Below, piece by piece: positions 45,709-55,011 of a stretch of DNA of 64,000 bases. The notes under the pieces are model-generated. The model was not told the origin of the DNA. It saw nothing but the letters and a program-made list of their open reading frames with translations, and searched no databases. Source of the stretch: Candidatus Saccharimonadota bacterium. Lineage in GTDB: Bacteria > Patescibacteriota > Saccharimonadia > Saccharimonadales > Saccharimonadaceae. Every line of letters begins with the position of its first letter. Position 1 is the first letter of the stretch. The stretch is from NCBI GenBank assembly GCA_017545525.1, contig JAFWMT010000002.1, forward strand, positions 62,001-126,000. Reading direction: 5' to 3'. The translations under genes were made by a program, and so were the position numbers.

Positions 45709-46363
45709 TACAAGCAAACGCGGTTGAATCAATTCTGTCTAGAAAGCCACCATGTCCTTCCGACCCGCCAACCAACATTTCTAATTTATTGAAAATCGGG
45801 TTTTTAATGACAATTTCATTTGAATCTTTAACATCGAATTTCCGCTTCAAGAAACTTTCAAACAAATCGCCCATTAATGCTAATGGGCCACATAATAAAT
45901 ATATCCAATCTGTCTCAAAACTTCCGTTTATCGCCATTTTTAGCGTTACTAAACCAATCGCCATCGTTAAACCTAGAATTGTTCCCTCCCAAGTTTTATT
46001 TTTCGAAATATGCGGGAACGGGCGAGATTTTTTAAAGACTTTGCCTCCGAATAGCTTACCGAATAAATATGCAAAAATGTCGTACCCAGGTACACCTAAA
46101 ATAATATACCAAAAATAATCAACGTCTGTATGTGCGACGAAAATCGTTCCCCAAGCTAGAAATACTACCTCTAAAATTGTAAGAAATAAATTCAGCCCGC
46201 CCGACTTTCTTTTAAAGAAACTGAATAATTCAATCAACGCTATTAGAGAACAAAAACCATAGATTAATTTAAATGGTACACTATTAAAAGTGTAGAGTCC
46301 GATTAGAGCAATTATAAACATCGATACGCCGACCGTTACTCTAACCTTAAAATTTCTATCCAT
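45680..46363 (-). CDS. cdsA: Phosphatidate cytidylyltransferase CdsA
   Basis: 227 aa with about six membrane segments. Signature GGSEGHGGFLDRIDS near the C-terminus and SKNKTWEG in the middle. Forms CDP-diacylglycerol for PgsA. I start it at 46363 (MDRNFKV): the upstream ATG at 46381 lies before the TGC-TATAAT box (46370-46375), which ends 6 nt from 46363. Confidence 0.9.
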   Translation of the reverse strand: MDRNFKVRVTVGVSMFIIALIGLYTFNSVPFKLIYGFCSLIALIELFSFFKRKSGGLNLFLTILEVVFLAWGTIFVAHTDVDYFWYIILGVPGYDIFAYLFGKLFGGKVFKKSRPFPHISKNKTWEGTILGLTMAIGLVTLKMAINGSFETDWIYLLCGPLALMGDLFESFLKRKFDVKDSNEIVIKNPIFNKLEMLVGGSEGHGGFLDRIDSTAFACTILLIISSL

Positions 46364-46369
46364 GTATAA

Positions 46370-46393
46370 ATTATAGCACAAATATGTTAAAAT
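46370..46393. promoter_or_regulatory. Divergent leaderless promoters, cdsA / acyl-CoA ligase
   Basis: Minus-strand TGC-TATAAT (46370-46375) and plus-strand TGT-TAAAAT (46388-46393), each 6 nt from its start codon. Confidence 0.75.
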
Positions 46394-46399
46394 AATTAC

Positions 46400-48133
46400 A
46401 TGCCTTTAGAATATATATATAACAAGTTAAAAAATACTTTACGTAAGATTGATATGAAGCTTGAAAAAGCTAAATACGGCTATATAGATAGATTGCCAAA
46501 AGATATTAACTATTTTGATGGTGGTATGTATGACGTTGTTTATGAATCTTCATGTAAGTGGCCTCATAATACCGCTTTGCAGTATTTCGATACCGAAATA
46601 ACCTATAAAGAATTGGTCAAAAAAATCAATAAAGTCGCCGCCGCCTTAAAAGCGATTGGTGCTGAAAAAGGTGATCGTATTACGGTCTGTATGCCGAATA
46701 CGCCCGAGGCGATTTACATGTTTTATGCGATTAATGAAATTGGCGCAATCGCAAATATGATTCACCCACTTTCTAGTGAGAAAGAAATCGAAGACTATCT
46801 TAATCAAGCCGACTCTAAAATTATGCTTTGTATCGATATTTCTTACCTTAAAGTAGAAGCTATTATTGAAAATACAAATGTTGAACAGGTCGTTGTAGTT
46901 TCTCCAACTCGCTCAATGGATTTAATAGTTCGCGTAATTTATAAATTGACCAAAGGTCGAAAGAATCATATTAAAAAGTCCCAGCATGTTTTAACTTGGG
47001 ATAAATTCTTAAATAAGGCTAATAAATTTATTGGTAACCCGCACGCACGTGTTAACCCTAATGACGAAGCGGTGATTATGTATTCTGGCGGGACAACTGG
47101 TAAACCAAAAGGCATTATTCTCTCAAATTTAAATTTTAATGCCCAAGCGCTCGGTGCAAAATATTTAGTTCCAGAATTATTTAAATCAAATTATTCGTTC
47201 ATGGCCTTCTTGCCGAATTTCCACGCGTTCGGACTAGGTTGTTGTGTCCATATGCCACTTTATTTCGGCGCTCGATCTTTTCTTATCCCGCAATTTAACC
47301 CTAAAAAATTTAAAAGTTATATCACAAAATATAAAGTAAACATTTTAGTTGGCGTGCCGACAGTTTTCGAATATCTTACAAAGATTAAATTTAAAAAAGA
47401 TGCCTTAAAAAATGTTAAATATGTAGTTTCTGGCGGTGACATGATTAGTATGAGTAGCAAGGAAAAGATCAATGATTTTCTCCGTGCTCATGGTTCGAAA
47501 GCTAAAATCGAAAATGGTTATGGTTTAACTGAAGCTTCAGGTGGATTTATCTTCTCTCCGCCTAATGTAGCCGAAGATCCGGACGCAATCGGCTTCCCGC
47601 TTCCAGATAATGAAGTAATTATTATGGATCTTAAAACCAAAAAAGAAGCTCCGCTTGGTCAGGATGGCGAAATAATACTACGTGGGCTTGCCGTCATGCA
47701 AGGTTACCTAAATAAACCAAAAGAAACCGAAGAAGCCTTCATCAATGTAGATGGAAAAAAATATTTGCGTACTGGCGACATTGGTTATATTGATGAAAAA
47801 GGATTAGTTCACTTCCGTTCTCGTCTAAAACGTATGATTATTTCTAACGGCTATAATATTTATCCTGCAAACATTGAAGATGTAACTTTGAAATGTAATA
47901 AAATTACCGCTTGCGCAGCGGTTGGACGCGAAGATAAATTACGTGGTGAAAAGGTGGTTGTTTTTGTCGTTCCGAAAGAAGATATCCATGAACGGGTTAT
48001 TCGTAAAGAATTGAACAATATTTACAAGAAGCATCTTGCTAAATATGAAATTCCGCGTGAAATTCGCTTCATTGAAGAGTTGCCGAAAACAAAGCTTGCA
48101 AAAGTTGACTTTAAAGCATTAGAAAACTTATAA
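46400..48133 (+). CDS. AMP-forming long-chain acyl-CoA/acyl ligase
   Basis: 577 aa, ANL superfamily. P-loop YSGGTTGKPKG, NGYGLTEASG, RTGDIGYIDEKG and the C-terminal catalytic Lys in PKTKLAKVDF. It would activate fatty acids. Placed between cdsA/pgsA and otherwise in a window lacking fatty-acid synthesis genes, it suggests use of host-derived fatty acids for phospholipids. Leaderless-type promoter. Confidence 0.88.
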   Translation: MPLEYIYNKLKNTLRKIDMKLEKAKYGYIDRLPKDINYFDGGMYDVVYESSCKWPHNTALQYFDTEITYKELVKKINKVAAALKAIGAEKGDRITVCMPNTPEAIYMFYAINEIGAIANMIHPLSSEKEIEDYLNQADSKIMLCIDISYLKVEAIIENTNVEQVVVVSPTRSMDLIVRVIYKLTKGRKNHIKKSQHVLTWDKFLNKANKFIGNPHARVNPNDEAVIMYSGGTTGKPKGIILSNLNFNAQALGAKYLVPELFKSNYSFMAFLPNFHAFGLGCCVHMPLYFGARSFLIPQFNPKKFKSYITKYKVNILVGVPTVFEYLTKIKFKKDALKNVKYVVSGGDMISMSSKEKINDFLRAHGSKAKIENGYGLTEASGGFIFSPPNVAEDPDAIGFPLPDNEVIIMDLKTKKEAPLGQDGEIILRGLAVMQGYLNKPKETEEAFINVDGKKYLRTGDIGYIDEKGLVHFRSRLKRMIISNGYNIYPANIEDVTLKCNKITACAAVGREDKLRGEKVVVFVVPKEDIHERVIRKELNNIYKKHLAKYEIPREIRFIEELPKTKLAKVDFKALENL

Positions 48134-48733
48134 TTTAGTCCTATTCTCTAAAGCCGCACTTAAAGTAATTTGGTCCGCGTAGCTTAGGTCTACGCCAAGC
48201 GGCAGCCCACGTGCCAAACGAGTTAATTTCAAATTAGGATTTTGTTCATGCAAAATTTTTTCCAAATAAAGCGCCGTCGATTCTCCTTCCACCGATGGGT
48301 TTGTGGCAATAATTACTTCTTTTACGTTATCGTTATTTACTCGCTTAATTAATTCTCCGATATGCAATTGCTCCGGCGTGACGCCATCAATCGGCGAAAT
48401 TGCCCCGCCTAAAACATGATAAGTCCCTTTATAATTCTTAGTTTGTTCAATTGCATAGATATCTAACGGCTCTTCTACTACTAGAACCGTAGTTTTATCT
48501 CGTCCATCGTCTGTATAAAATGGTGACATCTTTTCATCTGCATCGATTAATGCAAAGGTCACCGGACAGCTTTTTACTCCCGAATGTAATTTCTCTAGAG
48601 TTTCCGCAATGTTCTCCGACAATCTCGGATTAGACTTAAAAAGATAATATGCATACCTTTCCGCCGTACGCGGACCTACTCCCGGCAAATGTCCGAGCGC
48701 CTCAATTACATTAGTCAGTGCCTGTGGTAGCAT
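48128..48733 (-). CDS. recR: Recombination mediator RecR lacking the zinc-finger cysteines
   Basis: 201 aa. N-terminal helix-hairpin-helix (LGHLPGVGPRTAERYAYYL), Toprim domain with VVEEPLDIYAIEQT, C-terminal LARGLPLGVDLSYAD. Usual RecR has a four-Cys zinc finger between these; here only one Cys remains (SCPVTF), followed by ALIDADEKMSPFYTDDGRD. It loads RecA with RecO/RecF. Lies 16 nt after the YbaB gene, the classic ybaB-recR order. Confidence 0.92.
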   Translation of the reverse strand: MLPQALTNVIEALGHLPGVGPRTAERYAYYLFKSNPRLSENIAETLEKLHSGVKSCPVTFALIDADEKMSPFYTDDGRDKTTVLVVEEPLDIYAIEQTKNYKGTYHVLGGAISPIDGVTPEQLHIGELIKRVNNDNVKEVIIATNPSVEGESTALYLEKILHEQNPNLKLTRLARGLPLGVDLSYADQITLSAALENRTKL

Positions 48734-48749
48734 AATTAAAATAGCCTAA

Positions 48750-49055
48750 TTACATTCCACCGAGTCCAAGGCTCGACAAACCGCCCATCAGAGGTTTCAT
48801 TTTGTCCGTTGCAATTTCTTGAGCCTTAGCAAAACCATCACGCATACAGTTTTCAATCCAGCGTTCAAGTTCATGAATATCATCTAAATCGACTTTTTCC
48901 GGATCGATTTTAACTTTTTTCACTTTTAATTCACCATTAATTTGAACTATGACCGCCCCGTCTCCTGCCTCGACTTCAACGATTTCATTTTTCAGTTCTT
49001 TTTGCGCTTTACGCAATTGATTTAATAATTTCACTTGGTCCATTTTTTGACCCAT
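48750..49055 (-). CDS. YbaB/EbfC nucleoid-associated protein
   Basis: 101 aa. Family pattern: N-terminal coiled coil (LLNQLRKAQKELKNE), GDGAVIVQINGELKVKKVKIDPE, and C-terminal MGGLSSLGLGGM. Binds DNA as a dimer. GGAAGGAG before the ATG. Adjacent to recR as in most bacteria. Confidence 0.92.
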   Translation of the reverse strand: MGQKMDQVKLLNQLRKAQKELKNEIVEVEAGDGAVIVQINGELKVKKVKIDPEKVDLDDIHELERWIENCMRDGFAKAQEIATDKMKPLMGGLSSLGLGGM

Positions 49056-49057
49056 GA

Positions 49058-50503
49058 TTATTCTCCTTCCACATTATCAGAGTAAGTATATAAATATATT
49101 ATATCAGAATTATCTCGCATTGGCGAGGTGATTATCTGGCTCAACTTGTATTTTTCTAGTTCTTCTGAACTTCCCAAAATCGCTACTCTTTCTTCTTTAT
49201 TTAGTTGATCAACTACTTTAAGGTCGGTTGATTCTTCTAAAATTTTATAAAAATTATAATGGCCATCTTTTACCAGCAATGTTTCATCATTTAAATTCTT
49301 TTTAATTACTTCTAGATTATAACTAAACTCGTTTGCCACATTTGGATTGTATCTATATCCATAAATATATTGCAGCAAGCTAGGAATAATAATAATTGCA
49401 AATAAAATTGTCAGAGGAATTAAAGCCGAAATTCGTGCATACGGATTTTCCGGGAAAAGTCCATACCATTTTTCCAGTAAATATTTAATCCCGTGCGCAA
49501 TTAAAATTGAAAACGGTAAAATCGAAAAGATAATTGCATTAGGATTAAAACCAGTGATAACTAAACAAAAAACTAAAAGCAAAGTCGCAATTGAATTTCT
49601 TGATGCGAAAAATCCTTTCGTGGTCGAAAACAATCCAATTAAAGCTAAGATGAAAGTTGGCAAGCTAATTAAAGGCGCTAAGAACACGCTTTCCAAACTA
49701 TTATGCCACGAAAATAGCGGTGCCAACCCAGTCGTAATATTGCCAAAGAAATTGTCTAATTGGAAATCTTTAGCAAATAGAAGCTCCATAATTGTTCCAG
49801 GATGATTATAAATACTAATTCCTAATACTACGAACCCAGCAATCACAACTAGAGAAATTAAACATAGCGGTAATTTTGGCAATTCTTTTACGATGAAACG
49901 CAAATGCGGTTGGGATAGAACGAATAATATGCAGAAAATGGCGAAGTATGCCATGTACGGTGTAAAAATCGATAGTAATAGAACGATTGCGAAAACAAAA
50001 CTATATAAAGGTTTCGGTCGTTTTTCACCTTGGATTTTTGAACCAATCCAAAGTAGAAATGTCGGCCAAAATACCAACATAATTAATGGTGTCCCTGAAC
50101 CAGCCAAAAAGAGGAATGGCGTCGATAAAACAATTAAACATGAAGCTAGCAAAGAAACGTTACTTTTAAACCAACGGTTTAGAAGCAGAATCAGAAGAAA
50201 GCCTAAAAGCAATCCGATTAAAATACTAGGTAGTTTTATTACATATGCCGATAAACCGAAAATCATAATCGAAAATTTTTGCAAAACTCGGTAAGGTAAA
50301 TCAACTAAATCTCCGTTTAAAATCCCGTTCTTTCCTAGATAATAAGAACTGGTCGCTGATTCCATCTCCGCTTCCGATAGACCATGTTGTGCAATTAGAG
50401 GCAAAATAAATAACAGCGTAGTAAACGCTAGGCCTAAAACAATATAACCAATCACAAACCGGTATCTATACAAAAAAAGTTTAGAAATTATAATTTTCTT
50501 CAC
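49058..50503 (-). CDS. Multi-pass membrane protein, GT-C/ArnT-like
   Basis: 481 aa, roughly ten membrane segments with an early luminal loop (GLSEAEMESATSSYYLG) carrying acidic residues as in GT-C glycosyltransferases, and a C-terminal soluble tail. Glycosyltransfer from a lipid-linked sugar to an exported acceptor is plausible but not proven by a full motif. It starts at GTG, 6 nt after TATAAT (50510-50515): an ATG just before it would hit a stop at once. Confidence 0.7.
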   Translation of the reverse strand: MKKIIISKLFLYRYRFVIGYIVLGLAFTTLLFILPLIAQHGLSEAEMESATSSYYLGKNGILNGDLVDLPYRVLQKFSIMIFGLSAYVIKLPSILIGLLLGFLLILLLNRWFKSNVSLLASCLIVLSTPFLFLAGSGTPLIMLVFWPTFLLWIGSKIQGEKRPKPLYSFVFAIVLLLSIFTPYMAYFAIFCILFVLSQPHLRFIVKELPKLPLCLISLVVIAGFVVLGISIYNHPGTIMELLFAKDFQLDNFFGNITTGLAPLFSWHNSLESVFLAPLISLPTFILALIGLFSTTKGFFASRNSIATLLLVFCLVITGFNPNAIIFSILPFSILIAHGIKYLLEKWYGLFPENPYARISALIPLTILFAIIIIPSLLQYIYGYRYNPNVANEFSYNLEVIKKNLNDETLLVKDGHYNFYKILEESTDLKVVDQLNKEERVAILGSSEELEKYKLSQIITSPMRDNSDIIYLYTYSDNVEGE

Positions 50504-50521
50504 ATAAGTATTATAACAAAA

Positions 50522-51880
50522 TTAGTGTTCTTTGTCGAGCGACATAAAACGTAGTAGCTCCGGATGGAAGTAGAGTTCAATCGTTCCAATTGCACCATGG
50601 CGGTGTTTTCTAATCAGAAGTTCAGTAATATGAGTCTCTTCTTCCTCCGGTTTCTTGTAATAATCCGTTCTGTGTAGGAACATTACCAAATCGGCGTCTT
50701 GCTCAATCGAACCTGATTCGCGCAAATCCGACAAAACCGGCCTCGGGTCGTCTCTTCCTGTTACACCACGCGACAACTGCGCCAACGCTACCACCGGGAT
50801 TTCTAATTCACGCGCTAAAATTTTCAAACCACGCGAGATTTCCGTTACTTCCTGTACACGATTCCCCGCATATCTATCCGAGCCCGAAATCAGTTGTAGG
50901 TAGTCTACAATCACGATACCAATATCATGATCATGCATCGCACGCCGAGCTTTGTTACGAAGTTCCATAATCGTCATCGAGCTCGTATCATCTATATACA
51001 CAGGAAGCTCATCCATTTCGCCCAATGCTTCACCAATTCTTTGGAATTCTTCGTCAGAAAGATTACCAGTCCGCATTCTCCAGTTATCAACTCCTGACAC
51101 ATCCGAAATCATCCGGTCGACGATTTCATTTGCCGCCATCTCCATCGAGAAAAATAAAACACCCTTATTGTTTATGCTTGCAATATTATAAGCCAAATTT
51201 TGCGCAAAAGTTGTTTTACCCATCGCTGGACGTGCCCCGACAATGATTAAGTCACCCTTTTGAAAACCAGCCGTCTTTTTGTCCAAATCTCGAAAGCCAG
51301 TTTTTAGACCTCGGAGCGCTCCTTTATTTTTGTGTAATTCTTCAATCCTATCGAACGCATCCGCCAACAAATCGTTCATTGCAACATAATCACTTTTTAT
51401 AATTTTATCGGAAACTTCAAACAAATCTTTTTCCGCCCCACCAATTAAATCGTTCACTTCCGCATCGTCTTCGTAAGCCTTATTCGCAATATCTGTACCC
51501 GCTTTAATTAAGCGCCTTCTTACCGAAGCCTTTTCAATAATTTCCGCATAAGCTTTCGCATGCGAAGCTGCTGGCACGAAGTTCGATAGTTCCGTTAAAT
51601 AAGCTCCCCCACCGACTTCTTTTAATTTCTTTTTCGCTCGTAGTTCCGAAGTTAAAGTTAGTAAGTCTACCGGTTTATGCTGATCATATAAATGTATCAT
51701 CGCCTCAAAAATAATTTCGTGGCGTTTTTCGTAAAAGTCCCGCGGTTTTAAAATCGTCAAAATCTCCGGCAACACACCATCCGCAATCATAATCGCTCCG
51801 AGCAAGGATTTCTCGGCTACGATGTCTTGAGGCGGAACTCTCCCGCCTTTTTCGTTAGAATGGGCTACCTCCTCCGTCAT
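50522..51880 (-). CDS. dnaB: Replicative DNA helicase DnaB
   Basis: 452 aa. N-terminal helical domain, RecA-type core with Walker A GARPAMGKTTF, VIVDYLQL and the family's LSRGVTGRDDPRPVLSDLRESG. Unwinds DNA at the fork. GGGAGGAG Shine-Dalgarno. The start lies inside the last 26 nt of dnaX, so helicase and clamp loader are expressed together. Confidence 0.95.
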   Translation of the reverse strand: MTEEVAHSNEKGGRVPPQDIVAEKSLLGAIMIADGVLPEILTILKPRDFYEKRHEIIFEAMIHLYDQHKPVDLLTLTSELRAKKKLKEVGGGAYLTELSNFVPAASHAKAYAEIIEKASVRRRLIKAGTDIANKAYEDDAEVNDLIGGAEKDLFEVSDKIIKSDYVAMNDLLADAFDRIEELHKNKGALRGLKTGFRDLDKKTAGFQKGDLIIVGARPAMGKTTFAQNLAYNIASINNKGVLFFSMEMAANEIVDRMISDVSGVDNWRMRTGNLSDEEFQRIGEALGEMDELPVYIDDTSSMTIMELRNKARRAMHDHDIGIVIVDYLQLISGSDRYAGNRVQEVTEISRGLKILARELEIPVVALAQLSRGVTGRDDPRPVLSDLRESGSIEQDADLVMFLHRTDYYKKPEEEETHITELLIRKHRHGAIGTIELYFHPELLRFMSLDKEH

Positions 51881-53264
51881 TTTTTACCTCTCCTCCCATT
51901 ATATCAGAAATTCGATCCAAAGTTTCATCTTTTTTCATTTGCCTAGGGGTCTCGCCAATTTCGTGTATTGTAATTTTTACCCCTCCACCCGCATCAATTA
52001 GAATCTTCTTATTATTATCCCGTGCTAAAATTGTTTTCACAATTTTTTTCTCCGGGTAAATCTCTAGTTCTTGATTATTAAACTCAAAACGACATTTTTT
52101 CAGTTGCAAATAAACCGCCTCATTCAACCCCTTCACCTTCTCCAAATATCCTCGCCAATCAAAGGCAGTAGTTTTTGAGGGCGTAAACACATCTTCTTTT
52201 GTGAGTATTTTTTGATTTGAATCTGAAAAATCTATATTCCTGACGTCCCCGAGAGGTTCGTCCGTAGGACGGTTCTCTCGGCGGACCAGCGTATGAGATT
52301 TTTCAGATTCAAGTCTACGAACAAAAGAAGATGTGTTTAGAGTCTTGTTAGATAAGGCTACGAGCAATTTCGCTTCCGCAAACGGCGCCTTAACATCGGT
52401 CAACTTACCTAGTAAAGACAAATACTCAGGCTTCGGCTCATTAATAATAGTCCTAATTAATTCTTCAGTTAAAGTCTCGGCTTTTACTCCCGAAGCTAAC
52501 AAATCTCTTAAAATCGTTGTAATTTTTACAACATTACCCGATGCATACTCTATCAAAAGTTCATTAATTTTTTCATCTTCCGGTAGTCCCATTGCCGAAA
52601 CTACCATATCTTTCGTAATCGTTTCTTGTGACAAGGTCGAAATTTGATCGAGTAAACTCAAAGAATCCCTAAATGACCCTTCACCTCGTTTTACGATAAT
52701 TTTTAACGCTTCATCATCAATTTTAATCTTTTCTTTTTCCGCTACCCCCTTCAAATACCTAAACATCGTTTCGGTATCAGCTAATTTAAAAGTATAAGTT
52801 TGTGCTCGCGAAGTAATCGTTACCGGAACTCTATAAGCATCAGTCGTCGCCATAATAAAAATTACATGTGCCGGCGGTTCCTCAAGCGTTTTTAAAAGTG
52901 CGTTAAACGCTTCTTTTGTTAACATATGTACTTCATCAATGATATATATTTTATACTTCCCACTCGTCGGCGCAATTGCGGCTTTTTCGCGTAGTTCCCT
53001 AATATTATCAATCCCCCGGTTCGAAGCCCCATCAATTTCAACAATATCAACATAATCGTCTTCGATTTCGTATTTAAACCCATTTACCTCATGCGCCAAA
53101 ATTCTCGCCACGCTCGTCTTCCCGCAGCCTCTCGGTCCAATAAAAAGATAGGCATGGCTAATCTTCCCCTGTTCAAGTGATTTGATTAACGGTTCCGTTA
53201 CTTGCGGCTGCCCAACTACATCCCGCAACGTTAGCGGCCTACATCTCCGGTATAAACTCTTCAT
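51855..53264 (-). CDS. dnaX: DNA polymerase III gamma/tau (DnaX) without zinc module and with palindromic insertion
   Basis: Clamp-loader ATPase, 469 aa. Walker A GPRGCGKTS (about 43-51), DEVHML box, sensor-1 region IMATTDAYRVPVTITSRAQT. The four-Cys zinc module normally between Walker A and the ASNRG motif is absent; the segment reads HEVNGFKYEIEDDYVD. After domain III, residues about 309-361 are a translated palindromic insert, followed by a tau-like C-terminal region. No poly-A slip site for a gamma form was noticed. -10 TATAAT (53273-53278) 8 nt before the ATG. Confidence 0.92.
   Translation of the reverse strand: MKSLYRRCRPLTLRDVVGQPQVTEPLIKSLEQGKISHAYLFIGPRGCGKTSVARILAHEVNGFKYEIEDDYVDIVEIDGASNRGIDNIRELREKAAIAPTSGKYKIYIIDEVHMLTKEAFNALLKTLEEPPAHVIFIMATTDAYRVPVTITSRAQTYTFKLADTETMFRYLKGVAEKEKIKIDDEALKIIVKRGEGSFRDSLSLLDQISTLSQETITKDMVVSAMGLPEDEKINELLIEYASGNVVKITTILRDLLASGVKAETLTEELIRTIINEPKPEYLSLLGKLTDVKAPFAEAKLLVALSNKTLNTSSFVRRLESEKSHTLVRRENRPTDEPLGDVRNIDFSDSNQKILTKEDVFTPSKTTAFDWRGYLEKVKGLNEAVYLQLKKCRFEFNNQELEIYPEKKIVKTILARDNNKKILIDAGGGVKITIHEIGETPRQMKKDETLDRISDIMGGEVKNDGGGSPF
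52184..52339 (-). repeat. Intragenic palindromic element in dnaX, longest coding arms
   Basis: 156 nt. Discontinuous arms reach about 50 nt on each side: TAAACACATCTTCTTTTG and TTTGAATCTGAAAAATC on the left have inverted partners on the right ending at 52339. The core hairpin is CCGAGAG...GUCC-GUA-GGAC...CUCUCGG and does not clearly match class A or B. The frame is open throughout. Confidence 0.85.
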
Positions 53265-53278
53265 TAATATCTATTATA

Positions 53279-53800
53279 TCACAATGCTGCCTCGACGGCT
53301 GCCCATGTAGCTTCGTCGTTTTTCGCCGGAATCGTCACTGAAACCTGCGAACCTTCGCGTAAGTGGAAATAAGTTACTGATGCATATAAAATCTGATATT
53401 CTTTTCCGGCCACTTCTACAAAATATTTATCATCATGATGAGTCAAAGTTCCGATTACCGTCTTACGTTCAACTGGACCAATTTGTTTATAAAGAAACTT
53501 TCCGTCTTCCGTAATTGTTAATTTCATAATATCGCCTTCAACCAACTTCGACTTCGAAGCATAGTTCGCTGGCACTGGATAATTTTTCCCATCCGGTCCA
53601 ATCATAATCTGCCCATCAAAAATCCCCTCAATAATTTTTCCCTCTGGTCCTGAAACAACTGTTTCTCTTGGTGCAGCAATGGTTTCACCATCGCCCAAAA
53701 TCGAAATTAGAAGCTCTTTTGCCGCCGATAAATTAGTTTCTGCGTCAGAAAGCAGCGTTCGTAATCTCTTTATTTGTTTTTCTGGTATTTCAGACATCAC
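53279..53800 (-). CDS. Hypothetical soluble protein, conserved-looking beta-rich domain
   Basis: 173 aa. N-terminal helical hairpin (about 1-35), then beta-rich sequence with GKIIEGIFDGQIMIGPDGKNYPVP and a second beta unit. No membrane segment. Recurrent in CPR to my recollection but with no function I can name. Lies directly upstream of dnaX on the same strand; the dnaX promoter falls across its 3' end. A TTGACT box near 53860 and TATAAT repeats near 53840 form its promoter region. Confidence 0.7.
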   Translation of the reverse strand: MMSEIPEKQIKRLRTLLSDAETNLSAAKELLISILGDGETIAAPRETVVSGPEGKIIEGIFDGQIMIGPDGKNYPVPANYASKSKLVEGDIMKLTITEDGKFLYKQIGPVERKTVIGTLTHHDDKYFVEVAGKEYQILYASVTYFHLREGSQVSVTIPAKNDEATWAAVEAAL

Positions 53801-53936
53801 CTCGCATTCCTGTCTAAATATAGTATTAATATTATATTATATCAATCCCCCCGTAAAGTCAACATTTTTTTGCTAAACTTTTCCACCACAAAAACACCGG
53901 TCGTCTACAAAATGTTGTAAAAAATACATAAAATTC

Positions 53937-54989
53937 TTATGATTTTTCCCACAAACCAGTATGTTTGCCACCATCATAAATCATAGTCGGAATCCCCTTA
54001 ACTCTAAGTTGATTTTCTACTATTTCGCGGTTCTGACTCATTTTATCCGTTATTTCTGGATAATTTATCATCTCACGAATTTCTTTAATTTCCTCGTCCT
54101 TCGCTCCGGCTTTTTTCAACCAGCTTTCAATCTTTTTCGCTGCTTCTTCTGCCGTATAATCCTCATTAAACTTAGTCTGGTACGAAATGCCTTCACTATT
54201 TTCACCAGTAAAGATGTGGTCAATAATTTCTAGTGACAGCCCAGAGCGTATTTGCTCGCTCGCAAACATATATCGTACGATAATTTCGGAGTTTTTAAAC
54301 TTATAATTCCCCTCTGCATCTTGAATTGCAAATGGCACTAATCTTACATTATAATCATCGAAAAACCCAGCCTTTTTTTGTTTAACATATGACGCCATAC
54401 AGACCGAACAACCAGGATCGAAAATATCTACCGCAGTCGGCAACCCTTCAACTTCGTTTGGATTGATTGTAATATAGTTAAAATCATAATCTTCAGCCTT
54501 ATAGGTGCGGAATTTATCCGGGAATGCCTCAAAAATCTCCCCCCATTCCGTAAACCATCTACCAGTCGCTTCAAATACATTGGTCGGTTCGCTTTCATCA
54601 ATTGAACAAATTTCCGCTCCAAGCGAACAAGCCGAAGGCTTCGTCACATTACACGAACCAAGCGCCCATAACGCCAACAATGACTTAATTGCTGTCAAAA
54701 TCGCCCAGACGACAACTACAACGATAATAATAGACAGTATTTCAATAATAATCGACAAAGGTTTTACCCATTTTGGATGTTTTAACATTACCCGGCTAAG
54801 TAGTGAGTTTTTTACATCTTCTTTAAAACCAGTCTCACATTTCTGCAATCTTACTTTTTTCCATAAACATCCCCACGCCTTTTTCAAAGCTTTAGTATAA
54901 GATTTCCAAATTTTTGGTTTAAAAATTGCTGCGACTGCTACAAAAACTCCTACAATCGCCAAAATGATAAAAGCAGCTATACACACCAT
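53937..54989 (-). CDS. Membrane-anchored thioredoxin-like protein
   Basis: 350 aa. Two membrane segments (about 2-24 and 82-108) followed by an outer domain with CSVC in FDPGCSVCMASYV (about residue 192) and a late cis-Pro motif KGIPTMIYDGG, the layout of DsbA/thioredoxin-fold oxidoreductases. Additional Cys (GSCNVTKPSACSLGAEIC) lie before the domain. Likely handles disulfides of exported proteins such as the surface proteins in this window; partner genes not seen. Confidence 0.75.
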   Translation of the reverse strand: MVCIAAFIILAIVGVFVAVAAIFKPKIWKSYTKALKKAWGCLWKKVRLQKCETGFKEDVKNSLLSRVMLKHPKWVKPLSIIIEILSIIIVVVVVWAILTAIKSLLALWALGSCNVTKPSACSLGAEICSIDESEPTNVFEATGRWFTEWGEIFEAFPDKFRTYKAEDYDFNYITINPNEVEGLPTAVDIFDPGCSVCMASYVKQKKAGFFDDYNVRLVPFAIQDAEGNYKFKNSEIIVRYMFASEQIRSGLSLEIIDHIFTGENSEGISYQTKFNEDYTAEEAAKKIESWLKKAGAKDEEIKEIREMINYPEITDKMSQNREIVENQLRVKGIPTMIYDGGKHTGLWEKS

Positions 54990-55011
54990 AATGTATCTAT
55001 TTTACCACAAT

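Noticed and set aside
46364-46381. cdsA start at the upstream ATG (MCYNLYMDRN)
   Set aside because: That ATG lies upstream of the -10 box, which itself encodes the YN residues; the transcript begins after it.
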